DNA of 27,903 nt from an uncultured Butyricicoccus sp. (GCA_900547195.1 URFQ01000027.1:1-27903), one strand, 5' to 3'. Positions 1 through 7,152 are shown, counted from the first letter of the stretch. Notes: generated by a model not told the origin, from the sequence alone. A program made the numbers and translations.

Positions 1-2
1 CG

Positions 3-350
3 GAGGGCATTTCCGCCGAAATCATTAACATCCACACCATCAAGCCGCTCGATGAAGATCTGGTGCTGGCCAGCACCGCGCGTACAGGCTGCGCTGTCAC
101 CGCGGAAAACGCCAGCATCCTCAACGGCCTTGGCGGCGCGGTGGCGGAGTGCCTCGTGGAGCATGCACCTTGCCCGATGGAGCGCGTCGGCTTCCGCGAC
201 CGGTTCGGTGAAGTGGGCAAAATGGAATATTTGCGCAAAGCCATCGGGCTAACCGCGCAGGATATCGCGGCTGCCGCACGCCGTGCGGTTGCGCGCAAGC
301 AGGGACTGCATTCGCTGCCACACAGAACGGTACCGGCGGCAGGCATCTGA
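3..350 (+). CDS. Transketolase, C-terminal subunit (3' end only)
   Basis: The reading frame is open from the window edge and encodes the last 115 residues of a transketolase C-terminal subunit, the half that binds the pyrimidine end of thiamine diphosphate and forms the third (C-terminal) domain. Recognisable family features are the IINIHTIKPLDEDLV stretch, the TAENASILNGLGGAVAE segment and GFRDRFGEVG near the end. Split transketolases made of two roughly 300-residue subunits are common in Clostridia, so an N-terminal subunit is expected just upstream, outside the window. The gene is followed 41 bases later by an RpiB-type isomerase on the same strand, which suggests one pentose- or tetrose-phosphate operon. 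The start is not visible. Confidence 0.9.
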   Translation, partial: EGISAEIINIHTIKPLDEDLVLASTARTGCAVTAENASILNGLGGAVAECLVEHAPCPMERVGFRDRFGEVGKMEYLRKAIGLTAQDIAAAARRAVARKQGLHSLPHRTVPAAGI

Positions 351-360
351 CCAAAGCATA

Positions 361-391
361 AAAGGAGGAAAGGCGAATTTCGCCGCAAGCC
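361..391 (+). promoter_or_regulatory. Distant Shine-Dalgarno with a small hairpin before the isomerase
   Basis: A strong AAAGGAGG lies at 361-368 but the family-consistent ATG is at 392, 23 bases further on, far beyond the usual 5-10. Between them GGCGA (372-376) can pair with TCGCC (380-384), which would shorten the effective distance. An ATT codon at 377 is in frame with the ATG and sits 8 bases after the Shine-Dalgarno, so a non-standard start that adds five residues is also possible. The hairpin is short and the assignment is an inference. Confidence 0.45.
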
Positions 392-871
392 ATGAAAAAA
401 ATTATTGTAGCATCCGATCGCGCAGGCTTTATGCTCAAGGAAGCGGTCAAGGAACATTTGACGGAACTCGGATACGAAGTGACCGATGTGGGCAGCAAAG
501 ACACTGGGGACGGCGGCATGGCCTATTGGCAGGCCGCGAAAAACCTAGCGCCCCGCATCAGCAGCGGCGAATTTGAACGCGGCATCCTGGTGTGCGGCAC
601 AGGCATGGGGATGAGCATCGTTGCCAACAAGTATCCGAATGTCTATGCCGCGCTTTGCGAGAATACCTTCTGCGCGCGTAACTGCCGCGCAGTGAATGAT
701 GCCAATGTGCTGGCTATGGGGGGCTGGATCACGCCGCCGTATACCGGCATCGCCATCACCGATACGTTTTTAAACACGGAATTCCTCGATGGCGTCACCG
801 TGTGGCAGACGGAAAACTTGCCGATCTTCCTGAACGAAGTGAAAAACATCGAAAAAGAGAATTTCTGCTGA
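392..871 (+). CDS. RpiB/LacA/LacB family sugar-phosphate isomerase
   Basis: This 159-residue protein belongs to the RpiB/LacAB family, which interconverts aldose and ketose phosphates such as ribose 5-phosphate and ribulose 5-phosphate in the cytosol. The glycine-rich phosphate loop and the presumed catalytic base are present as CGTGMGMSI with Cys68. Two histidines usual in RpiB are absent: the DH near the N-terminus is Asp9-Arg10, and the His before the conserved ND is Val101. The C-terminus (GGWITPPYTGIAI) also differs from E. coli RpiB. A different substrate, for example a tetrose phosphate or another pentose phosphate, is therefore plausible. It follows a transketolase gene and faces a ribose-type ABC importer, which fits a sugar-catabolic role. 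Family assignment is secure; the exact substrate is not. Confidence 0.88.
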   Translation: MKKIIVASDRAGFMLKEAVKEHLTELGYEVTDVGSKDTGDGGMAYWQAAKNLAPRISSGEFERGILVCGTGMGMSIVANKYPNVYAALCENTFCARNCRAVNDANVLAMGGWITPPYTGIAITDTFLNTEFLDGVTVWQTENLPIFLNEVKNIEKENFC

Positions 872-896
872 CCCGACCAACCCGTGTTTTTTAGAC

Positions 897-934
897 AAAA
901 AAGATGCCTCTCCAAGGAGAAGCATCTTTTTTTT
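897..934. terminator. Bidirectional intrinsic terminator
   Basis: AAGATGC at 901-907 pairs with GCATCTT at 922-928, continued by TCTCC/GGAGA (909-913, 916-920). A run of T follows on the plus strand and a run of A precedes it, so the hairpin can stop both the plus-strand isomerase transcript and the minus-strand permease transcript that converge here. Confidence 0.85.
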
Positions 935-946
935 ACAAACAAAAAC

Positions 947-1933
947 TCACTTTGCCGCAAGACGGCGGGCCCTGGCTTCCATTCTCTCACGGGTAACGTC
1001 AATGAAGACCGCGATGATGATGACAAGGCCGAGGACGATGTTCTGAATCGAGGACGGAGCGGACAGCAGCGTAAAGCCGTTGCGCAGCACCGCGATAATC
1101 AGCGCGCCGACCATGGTGCCAAGCATCGTGCCCTTGCCGCCCATGAACGATGCGCCGCCGATGATGCACGCCGCGATTGCGTCGGTATCAAACGGCTGTA
1201 CCGCGTTCGCGCCGTTGCAGATGCCCGAGCGGCCGATCGAAACGATGCCCGCCAGCGCCGCGCAAACGCCCGAAATCGTATAGCAGAACGTCAACACGTT
1301 CGCGGAGTGGATACCGGACAGGCGCGCCGCTTCCGGGTTACCGCCAACGCAGTAGATCGAACGGCCGAGCGCCGTGCGCGTCAGGAAGATATGCATGACG
1401 ATGTACAGGACGATGACGAGCCCAAAGCTGACCGGGAAACCGCCGACTGTGAAATCGCCGAGCCATGTCACGCCGCCCGGGAAGCCCGAGACCATCTGCG
1501 AGCCCGTGACGAGCAGCGCCATGCCCCAGAGGAAGTTCTTCATGCCGAGGGTGGATACGAACGGATGAGGCAGATGCAGACGGGTCAGCAGCATGCCGTT
1601 GATCCAGCCGATCAGCGTGCCGCTTGCCAGCGCCACCACCAGAATCAGAAAAGAGTTGTTGACGCCCATCTTGACGAGCATACCGGCCATACAGGCGCAG
1701 AACGTCGCGTTTGCGCCGACCGAAAGATCGATGCCCGCCGTAATCAGGCAGAGCAGCATACCCGTCGAAAGCAGCGCGTTGAACGATGTCTGCTTCAGGA
1801 TACTCATAAAGTTCTGGAAGTTCAGGAAGTTCGGCGACGCGATCGCCAGAACCACGCACAGCAGCAGCAGCGCGATCAGCGTGCCAAGCTGGGCCATGAG
1901 CCCGTTTTTCTTCTTTATCGTTGCGTTACTCAT
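947..1933 (-). CDS. ABC sugar transporter permease (RbsC-like)
   Basis: This 328-residue, very hydrophobic protein is an inner-membrane permease of the ribose/xylose/AI-2 type (BPD_transp_2 family), which forms the channel of a carbohydrate importer. Visible family features are many membrane helices, TAGIDLSVGA near residue 65, and the cytoplasmic coupling region GGASFMGGKGTMLGTMVGA close to the C-terminus. The N-terminal stretch MSNATIKKKNG is a short basic cytoplasmic tail. Its ATG overlaps the end of the ATPase gene by 8 bases in the sequence ATGAGTAA, so translation of the two is probably coupled. It is the last gene of the importer operon and ends at the shared terminator near 900. The substrate cannot be read from this subunit. 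Confidence 0.93.
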   Translation of the reverse strand: MSNATIKKKNGLMAQLGTLIALLLLCVVLAIASPNFLNFQNFMSILKQTSFNALLSTGMLLCLITAGIDLSVGANATFCACMAGMLVKMGVNNSFLILVVALASGTLIGWINGMLLTRLHLPHPFVSTLGMKNFLWGMALLVTGSQMVSGFPGGVTWLGDFTVGGFPVSFGLVIVLYIVMHIFLTRTALGRSIYCVGGNPEAARLSGIHSANVLTFCYTISGVCAALAGIVSIGRSGICNGANAVQPFDTDAIAACIIGGASFMGGKGTMLGTMVGALIIAVLRNGFTLLSAPSSIQNIVLGLVIIIAVFIDVTRERMEARARRLAAK

Positions 1934-3431
1934 CTAAAGTTCCTCCCCATGCAGCCTTCATGATGTCTTCCTGGTTAAAATGCTTGCTGTCGCGGTCCAC
2001 GGTCGCCATGACCTTGCCGCCGCGCATGACCACGACGCGATCCGACATGCCCAGGATTTCGGGCATTTCCGACGAAATCATGATAACGCATTTCCCCTGC
2101 TTGACCAGGCTATTCATTACGTTGTATACCTCGACTTTTGCGCCGACGTCGATGCCGCGCGTCGGCTCGTCGAAAATAAAAATATCCGCATCCGTATTGA
2201 CCCACTTGCCGATGACCACCTTCTGCTGGTTGCCGCCGGAAAGCTGGCCGACAATTTCGTCGATCGACGGGGTCTTGATGCGCAGCGAGGAGATGTTCCC
2301 CGCCCCGGCATCCTCAATTCTTTTCTCGTTGAGGAAGGGGCCGTTGCAAAAGCCCTTCATGTTGGCGAGGATCAGGTTTGTCCGGATGCTCTGCGCGAGT
2401 ACCAGGCCCTGGCCCTTGCGGTCCTCCGTCAGGAACGCAATGCCCGCCTGGATCGCGTCGCGCGGCGTCTTGATGTTGACCTGCTTGCCGTGTATGTATA
2501 CCTTACCGCCATCGATCGGATCCGCGCCGAAAATTGCGCGCATTGTCTCTGTGCGGCCCGCGCCGACGAGACCCGCAAAGCCCAGAATCTGGCCCTCGTA
2601 TGCCTCGAAGCTCACGCCGTACAGCACGCCGCCCTCCTGCAGGTTCTCGACCTTCAGGGCGCACTCGCCCTTCTTGCCGAATTCCTTTGGAAACTGGTTC
2701 TCCAGGCTGCGGCCCACCATGCCCGTGATTAGATCGTCGTTGTCCGTATCCGACACGTTCTTCGTCCAGATATGCTCGCCGTCGCGCATGACCGTCACAC
2801 GGTCGCACAGCTCGAACAGCTCTTCCAGCTTATGCGAAACAAATACGATGCCGATGCCGCGGTTTCTCAGGTCGCGGCAGGTCTTCATGAGCTGCTCGAC
2901 TTCCTTCTCGCCCAACGACGACGTCGGTTCGTCCATGATGATCATCTTCGCGTCAATTAAAACCGCCTTTGCAATCTCGATCATCTGCTGTACGCCCATG
3001 CCGAACGTGCCCGCCGCCTTTGTCGGATCGATGTCCTGCCCGAGCGACGCCATGACTTCCTTCGCCTTTTTGTGCATCGACGGGTAATCCAGCAGCCCGC
3101 CCTTACGCGTCCACTTGTTGATGAAAATATTGTCCGTTACGCTGAGCAGCGGCTCGATGTTCAGCTCCTGATACACGCAGGCGATGCCCGCCGCCGCGGA
3201 GTCGTTCGGATCCCGGAAATGCTTCTCTTCCCCGTTTACCAGTATCTGCCCCTCATCCGCCTGATGCACGCCAGTCAGGACTTTGATTAGCGTCGATTTC
3301 CCCGCGCCGTTCTCGCCGATCAGGCCCAGTATCTCCCCCGGCTTAACCGCCAGGCTCATATTCTTGAGCGCTACGACGCCCGGGAACCGCTTTGTTGCGT
3401 TCCTTAGTTCTACTACATATTCACTACTCAT
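1926..3431 (-). CDS. ABC sugar transporter, tandem ATP-binding protein (RbsA-like)
   Basis: This 501-residue protein has two fused ABC ATPase domains, as in RbsA, XylG and MglA, and powers a monosaccharide importer at the inner face of the membrane. The first domain has a perfect Walker A (GENGAGKST, residues 39-47) and Walker B (MIIMDEPTSSL). Its signature is the degenerate MGVQQMIEIAKA usual in the first half of such proteins. The second domain has the typical degenerate Walker A (GLVGAGRTE) and a good signature (SGGNQQKV). I chose the ATG at 3431 because AGGTG lies just upstream at good spacing; an in-frame ATG 17 codons earlier lacks a ribosome binding site and adds residues foreign to the family. 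It is separated from the binding-protein gene by a 222-base structured spacer. Confidence 0.94.
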   Translation of the reverse strand: MSSEYVVELRNATKRFPGVVALKNMSLAVKPGEILGLIGENGAGKSTLIKVLTGVHQADEGQILVNGEEKHFRDPNDSAAAGIACVYQELNIEPLLSVTDNIFINKWTRKGGLLDYPSMHKKAKEVMASLGQDIDPTKAAGTFGMGVQQMIEIAKAVLIDAKMIIMDEPTSSLGEKEVEQLMKTCRDLRNRGIGIVFVSHKLEELFELCDRVTVMRDGEHIWTKNVSDTDNDDLITGMVGRSLENQFPKEFGKKGECALKVENLQEGGVLYGVSFEAYEGQILGFAGLVGAGRTETMRAIFGADPIDGGKVYIHGKQVNIKTPRDAIQAGIAFLTEDRKGQGLVLAQSIRTNLILANMKGFCNGPFLNEKRIEDAGAGNISSLRIKTPSIDEIVGQLSGGNQQKVVIGKWVNTDADIFIFDEPTRGIDVGAKVEVYNVMNSLVKQGKCVIMISSEMPEILGMSDRVVVMRGGKVMATVDRDSKHFNQEDIMKAAWGGTLDE

Positions 3432-3466
3432 TGATATCACCTTTTCTTCTCCGAGATAAGGATTCG

Positions 3467-3537
3467 GCAAGCCCCTGGCCAATACCGCTCTCGGCGCGGC
3501 CGGCCTACCCCGGGGATGCCCCGGGGCAGGGGCTTGC
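3467..3537 (-). promoter_or_regulatory. GC-rich stem-loop in the 5' leader of the ATPase gene
   Basis: GCAAGCCCCTG at 3467-3477 is an exact inverted copy of CAGGGGCTTGC at 3527-3537, giving an 11-bp stem. Inside it CCCCGGGG-type blocks at about 3509-3525 can form a second hairpin. The structure lies about 35 bases upstream of the ATPase start and is not followed by T residues, so it is more likely an mRNA-stability or translation-control element than a terminator. Confidence 0.55.
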
Positions 3538-3555
3538 TCGGCCTTAGGCGCCGCA

Positions 3556-3614
3556 GAAAAAGGGACGCCCCTGCAAAGATTTTAAGTAAGATAAAATCGG
3601 TTTACAGGGGCGTC
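3556..3614 (-). terminator. Nested stem-loop with U-tract, probable partial terminator after the binding-protein gene
   Basis: On the minus strand GACGCCCCTG (3614-3605) pairs with CAGGGGCGTC (3573-3564). The loop itself holds a second 7-bp stem, GATTTTA with TAAAATC. Five T residues follow the outer stem. The position between binding protein and ATPase matches the known arrangement in which a leaky terminator or stabilising hairpin makes the binding protein more abundant than the membrane parts. Confidence 0.7.
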
Positions 3615-3653
3615 GATTTACTTGTTTAGCAATCCACCCAAGCTAAGCGTGGC

Positions 3654-4694
3654 TCACTTTGCAGCCTCTAGATAACCTTGCAGCAGGTCCAGACGAGCCT
3701 GCGCGTTCTCCGGGTTAACAACATCAGCGCCGGAATCGATGAACTCATCCAGTTTTTCGCCATTGAGCGCACGGACGACCGCATCGACGGACTGGTAGCC
3801 CATCTCATAGCCCTGCTGTGCAACAGACATGGTCAGCTCGCCGTTCAGGATTGCCTTGCAGGCGGACTGGATGCCGTCGAAGCCGAGGAAGATGGTATTC
3901 TCATACGCCGGGTTGCCCTTCGCGGCACGCGCGGCGGCCATCGCCATATCGTCGTTGTTCGCGCAGATAATCGCGATGCCTTCCGGATGGTTCTGCATGA
4001 TGGCTTCCATCGAGGAAACGGCCTTGTCGGCTACCGCGTCGGCATACTGCACTTCCGCGTCGAGAAACGTGCCGCCGGCCTCTTCGATGCCCTTCTTGTA
4101 GCCAGCCATACGGGCGGTGTTCGTGGAGTCACCCTGCACGCCCGCGATCTCAATCGCCTTGATTTCGGTCCAGCCGGCAGTCTTGGCAGCCTCAGCGGCA
4201 GCCTTGCCGCCCAGCGCGCCAGCAGCCTCGTTGCCGGTGCCGACGAAGCTCAGGACTTCGGGGGCGTCGATCGCGGTGTCGACCGCGACGATCGGCTTGG
4301 TCGTGCCCTTGATCTTGTTGGCAACCATGTCGGCCTGCAGCGGCGCGATGACGAAGCCGTCATACTTGTCGGAAGCCACATCGGTCTCAACCATGTTGAG
4401 CTGCTCGTCGTAGGCAGTCTCGGAGGTCGCGCCCTTGACGTCGACCGTGACGTTCGGGTTGTCCTTGGCGTAAGCCTTCGCGCCCGCGACAACATAGCTC
4501 CAATACTCGGAGGAGGTGGTCTTCAGGATGACGTCGATGGAATACTTGCCGTCAGACGCGCCGCCGGATGCAGCGGAGCCGGACGCAGCGCTGCCGGATT
4601 TGGCGCCGCCATCAGACGGGCTTCCGCAACCGGCCGTCATGCCAGCCATCATCGTGCCCGCAAGCAGCAGAGCTAAGAGCTTCTTCTTCTTCAT
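3654..4694 (-). CDS. Sugar ABC transporter substrate-binding lipoprotein (RbsB-like)
   Basis: This is a periplasmic-binding-protein-fold lipoprotein (Peripla_BP_4 type), about 346 residues. It has a lysine-rich signal peptide and a lipobox ending TAGC, with the lipidated Cys23. A Gly/Ser/Ala-rich linker of about 25 residues precedes the ribose-binding-like domain, which begins at YSIDVILKTTSSEYW and contains KYDGFVIAPLQADM, IAIICANNDDMAMAAA and IFLGFDG, all typical of this family. It is the first gene of the importer and has a near-consensus promoter. I chose the second of two close ATGs (4694): the GAGG ribosome binding site is 8 bases from it but only 2 from the ATG at 4700. The ligand is probably a monosaccharide; which one is not shown by the sequence. 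Confidence 0.94.
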   Translation of the reverse strand: MKKKKLLALLLAGTMMAGMTAGCGSPSDGGAKSGSAASGSAASGGASDGKYSIDVILKTTSSEYWSYVVAGAKAYAKDNPNVTVDVKGATSETAYDEQLNMVETDVASDKYDGFVIAPLQADMVANKIKGTTKPIVAVDTAIDAPEVLSFVGTGNEAAGALGGKAAAEAAKTAGWTEIKAIEIAGVQGDSTNTARMAGYKKGIEEAGGTFLDAEVQYADAVADKAVSSMEAIMQNHPEGIAIICANNDDMAMAAARAAKGNPAYENTIFLGFDGIQSACKAILNGELTMSVAQQGYEMGYQSVDAVVRALNGEKLDEFIDSGADVVNPENAQARLDLLQGYLEAAK

Positions 4695-4798
4695 GTACAT
4701 TACCTCGCTTTTCTTTCTCTACTTGAAAGCCCGGCTCTCATCCCGCGCTTTCGTATCTCTTCGTACACTGCATCCATCTGTGCACTGTGTACAATAAC

Positions 4799-4827
4799 AT
4801 TATAAGCACGCCGACCAGAAATGTAAA
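4799..4827 (-). promoter_or_regulatory. Sigma-A promoter of the sugar importer operon
   Basis: On the minus strand TTTACA (4827-4822) and TATAAT (4804-4799) are separated by exactly 17 bases, a near-consensus housekeeping promoter. Just downstream, around 4760-4795, GTACACTGCA and TGCACTGTGTAC form an imperfect inverted repeat that could be a repressor site in the leader. Confidence 0.8.
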
Positions 4828-5209
4828 TATTCACATTCTATTATCGTCTCTTTCACTATAATAAGGCCAATAACTTCTGTGCATTTATACAAAAAAATCA
4901 GCCGTTTGGTGCGTTTGGCTGTGTGCTCTGTGCCTTTTCACGCATACGCAGACTGCACGCGACATGGTTGTAATCGTTTTGTAATTTTTCTGTTTTCTTT
5001 TGTATTACGCATTTATACGCCAAAAAGGTTGCGTTTTTGCATGTGCACTTTCTGGGCGCTTTTGAGGAACAGAGTACGTATACTTCCGCTGATTTCCTTC
5101 GCAAGGCAGTTTTTCGGTTCAAACGCCGGGGCGTTCGGATACGCCTGGGAGATGGAACGGGCAATGCGTAAAGCGGTTGTCATGAATTTTTTAATCAGGA
5201 GGCTTTCAA
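4828..5209. other. Gene-free stretch upstream of the importer promoter
   Basis: This region is AT-rich at its left end. A plus-strand open frame of about 150 codons spans it, but the predicted protein has no ordered family pattern, no ribosome binding site and runs into the transposase relic in another frame, so I do not call it a gene. The right end (roughly 5100-5209) probably contains the left flank of the IS110-type element. Confidence 0.5.
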
Positions 5210-5528
5210 ATGGAACGCTGTGGTATCGATGTATCCAAGGGCAAAGCCCAGATCCAGGGGTGGGGGTGTGCAGACACCTGTTGAGGTGTCCCACGATGGG
5301 GTCAGCTTGCAAAATCCCGCTTATTAAATCAAGTCTCTAGGCGAGGATGCCAGGGTCTTCATGGAAGCTACCGGACGATATTAAGAACCGGTAGCAGCCC
5401 AGCTTTACGAATACGGGATCTTGGTTTCTGTGCCGAATTCTTGTTTTCGTCGCGCAGGATTAATAGCAGCGTATGGCCGAACGGCGCAACGCCGCCCCAC
5501 GGTCGCTCCCAAAAAAGCCGTCCAGTAA
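5210..5528 (+). pseudogene. IS110-family transposase, decayed 5' fragment
   Basis: An AGGAGG-type site precedes ATG at 5210 and the first residues read MERCGIDVSKGKAQIQ, the start of the DEDD domain of IS110-type transposases (first catalytic Asp in GIDVSK). The frame ends at TGA 5282. Homology continues one frame over: EVSHDGVSLQN, stop at 5325, GEDARVFMEATGRY, stop at 5382, then EPVAAQLYEYGILVSV and FRRAGLIAAYGRTAQRR, ending at TAA 5526. VFMEATG and the EPVA..LYEYG segment are typical of the family. One frameshift, at least two in-frame stops and absence of the C-terminal Tnp_IS116/IS110/IS902 domain make it dead. The rest of the element is not recognisable downstream. Confidence 0.85.
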
Positions 5529-5531
5529 AAA

Positions 5532-5567
5532 TATGGCTCCTGGCCGGTATACCGGCCAGGAGCCATA
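5532..5567. repeat. Perfect 36-bp palindrome
   Basis: Positions 5532-5567 are exactly self-complementary with no loop (centre GGTA/TACC). It starts four bases after the last stop of the IS110 relic. A palindrome of this length is unlikely by chance and can extrude as a cruciform or form a strong RNA hairpin. It has no T-tract on the plus strand, but TTTTT follows the hairpin on the minus strand, so a minus-strand terminator role is possible. It may also be a REP-like element. Confidence 0.9.
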
Positions 5568-5845
5568 CCACACGTCATCAAACACGACGGGGCGCGCTGC
5601 GGGCCGGTCAATGTTTGGCGTAGTTGCAGCCTCCTTCGCCCCATAAAGGGACACCACCTGTTTGGTGGCCGCTATCCCTGGACGCGCATTACCACCACTT
5701 TATGCGTTTTTTCATGCATGCGCTGTGGTGACATGATGGAGATCGTGCGCATTTTTTTTGCGATTTTGGGCAAGTTATGGGTGACTCATACATTGTGTAT
5801 AGAAATCTTAACAAAAGTTTGTTCATGTTTCTTTATGAAACCCAC
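5568..5845. other. Intergenic remnant downstream of the IS110 relic
   Basis: No gene is supported here. There is a small hairpin, CCACC-TGTTT-GGTGG, near 5655-5669, and CACCAC...GTGGTG arms around 5691-5730 with weak internal pairing. Open frames on the minus strand covering the palindrome are an artefact of its symmetry. The segment may be the residual right part of the insertion element. Confidence 0.45.
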
Positions 5846-5874
5846 TTATTTTTTCTGTCAGAAAGCGGTATAAT
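5846..5874 (+). promoter_or_regulatory. Probable promoter of the 30-residue peptide gene
   Basis: A perfect TATAAT at 5869-5874 lies 39 bases upstream of the peptide start codon. The -35 position at 17-bp spacing (TTATTT) matches only weakly, so either the -10 dominates or an activator helps. Confidence 0.6.
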
Positions 5875-5913
5875 AAAAACATGTTGAAGGTTCTGGTTGG
5901 AAAGGTGAGTTTT

Positions 5914-6006
5914 ATGAAAGAATGGACCAAATATCAAACTTTTGGAATGGTTGCCGCAGCCATTGCCCTGTGTATCCTGATGCTTCAGATTGGCGCCCCG
6001 CTCTGA
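5914..6006 (+). CDS. Small membrane peptide, 30 residues, unknown function
   Basis: ATG at 5914 follows GGAAAGGTGAG at good spacing and encodes 30 residues starting MKEWTKYQTFGMVAAA. The polar, positively charged N-terminus and one hydrophobic span (about residues 10-27) predict a single-pass membrane peptide. It has its own TATAAT box upstream and a strong intrinsic terminator downstream, so it is a self-contained transcription unit, which supports it being a true gene despite its size. I do not recognise the family. Type I toxin-like peptides, small membrane regulators and bacteriocin-like peptides share this form, but no feature here decides between them. No antisense promoter is evident. 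Confidence 0.65.
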   Translation: MKEWTKYQTFGMVAAAIALCILMLQIGAPL

Positions 6007-6067
6007 TGTTGCATGCAGTTCGTTGATTTTCCTGTATTGTTTTCCATATGGTTTTTTCCTATTCCGG

Positions 6068-6108
6068 TCAAACGGCGCGCCATTGTCTGGCGCGCCGTTT
6101 GATTTTCT
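6068..6108 (+). terminator. Intrinsic terminator after the small membrane peptide
   Basis: A 15-bp perfect stem (6068-6082 with 6088-6102, arms containing ACGGCGCGCC) closes a 5-base loop and is followed by TTTTCTTT. There is no T-tract on the other strand, so it serves the plus-strand unit. Confidence 0.92.
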
Positions 6109-6141
6109 TTCGATTCAAAACATATCCCGCACTCCGGATGC

Positions 6142-6999
6142 TTATGCACCCAGCGGGCGGCAGAGCCGATACAGCAGGGGCTCAAACTGTATGCCATGCA
6201 TCGGGTCGGTATGGCGTGCAGCGGTAAACGCGATGCACTCCCGGACAAAGGCGCCTGCCTTTGCGGCGCTGTTGGTCAACCCGCCGCCTGCAAGCAACCC
6301 GCCCAGCAGCACGGAAGCGAAAATATCGCCTGTGCCCGGATAGAAGCCGCCGAGCCGTTCGTGCTGCACAAATTCGGTTTTGCCCTCTGCACAGCAGGCC
6401 ACCGTCACCTCGCCCGGCGCGAGGTCCAGCCCGGTCAGGACGATCTGCGCGCCATAGCGGCCGTGCAGGGCGGCGCACCAGTCCGCCGCTTCGCTTCGGT
6501 CGCGCACCGTTGTATCCGGCCGCTTTCCAAGCAGGATCGCCGCTTCGGTAACGTTTGGCGTGATCAGGCCGGCGAGCGCGCACAACTCGCTCATGCGTGC
6601 GGTCATCTCAGGGGTATAGGTCGTATAGACCTCGCCGTTGTCGCCCATGACGGGGTCGACCAGGAACAGGCCGCCTTCGGCCTTGCTGGACGCAGCCTCG
6701 GCAACGCAGTCAATCTGTGCTGCCGAGCCAAGAAAGCCCGAATAAACCGCTTCAAATTTGAGCCCCAGCCCCTGGAAGTGCGCGAGCATAGGGTGCAGCG
6801 ACCGGGTCAGGTCGGCGCACACCCAGCCGTCAATGGCCGTGTGCGTGGAAAAGACAGCAGTCGGCAGAGGGACGCACTGATGCCCCATCACGCTGATGAT
6901 GGCGCTGACCGGCACAAGGGACGAACGGCCAAAGCATGAAAGGTCATGCAGCGCGAGCACTTTTTTCTGAACAGGGGGATTCCCGTGAAAATCAATCAT
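6142..6999 (-). CDS. pdxK: Pyridoxamine/pyridoxal kinase
   Basis: This 285-residue cytosolic kinase of the ribokinase superfamily phosphorylates pyridoxal, pyridoxamine or pyridoxine with ATP, salvaging vitamin B6. The order of motifs matches the PdxK/PdxY family: the substrate lid (LSCFGRSSL, 20-28), DPVMGDNG (115-122), LITPNVTEA (145-153), and the anion hole and catalytic Asp in PGTGD (221-225). I chose ATG 6999: a GGAGG lies upstream (spacing about 12) and a longer open frame upstream has no family similarity. It is a single-gene unit with a well-formed promoter, divergent from the GHL10 operon. PdxK and PdxY members are hard to separate by sequence, so the exact vitamer preference is open. 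Confidence 0.93.
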   Translation of the reverse strand: MIDFHGNPPVQKKVLALHDLSCFGRSSLVPVSAIISVMGHQCVPLPTAVFSTHTAIDGWVCADLTRSLHPMLAHFQGLGLKFEAVYSGFLGSAAQIDCVAEAASSKAEGGLFLVDPVMGDNGEVYTTYTPEMTARMSELCALAGLITPNVTEAAILLGKRPDTTVRDRSEAADWCAALHGRYGAQIVLTGLDLAPGEVTVACCAEGKTEFVQHERLGGFYPGTGDIFASVLLGGLLAGGGLTNSAAKAGAFVRECIAFTAARHTDPMHGIQFEPLLYRLCRPLGA

Positions 7000-7026
7000 A
7001 AAGATTCCAAACCTCCGAATATGTTC

Positions 7027-7055
7027 ATGATACCTTCTTTCCCGTCCCGCGTCAA
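7027..7055 (-). promoter_or_regulatory. Promoter of the pyridoxal kinase gene
   Basis: On the minus strand TTGACG (7055-7050), a 17-base spacer and TATCAT (7032-7027) form a good housekeeping promoter ending about 28 bases before the start codon. Confidence 0.75.
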
Positions 7056-7061
7056 TACCCC

Positions 7062-7090
7062 TTGCCAATCCGCGGCGGGAATGGTACGAT
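7062..7090 (+). promoter_or_regulatory. Probable promoter of the GHL10-thioesterase-NTase-HEPN operon
   Basis: TTGCCA (7062-7067) and TACGAT (7085-7090) are 17 bases apart, about 60 bases before the hydrolase start. GATAAT at 7088 with a longer spacer is an alternative -10. It is back-to-back with the kinase promoter, so the two could share control. Confidence 0.5.
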
Positions 7091-7152
7091 AATACTACTG
7101 GACATAAATATTCTGCCCAGGACAACACGAAATTACCCAAAGGAGAAACGCA

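Noticed and set aside
947..1963. Long plus-strand open frame opposite the permease
   Set aside because: Highly charged, alanine/arginine-rich shadow of the GC-rich permease gene, with no ribosome binding site.
4965..4980. Possible catabolite-repression site TGTAATCGTTTTGT upstream of the sugar importer
   Set aside because: The right half does not match the consensus and the site lies about 140 bases upstream of the promoter.
5105..5130. GGTTCAAAC resembling a tRNA T-loop
   Set aside because: The flanking bases do not pair and no acceptor or anticodon arms can be drawn.
4879..5340. Long plus-strand open frame of about 150 codons in the gap before the IS110 relic
   Set aside because: No ribosome binding site, cysteine-rich random-looking protein, and it overlaps the transposase relic in another frame.
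5368..5657. Minus-strand open frames across the palindrome
   Set aside because: They repeat each other because the palindrome reads the same on both strands; no family pattern and no start signals.
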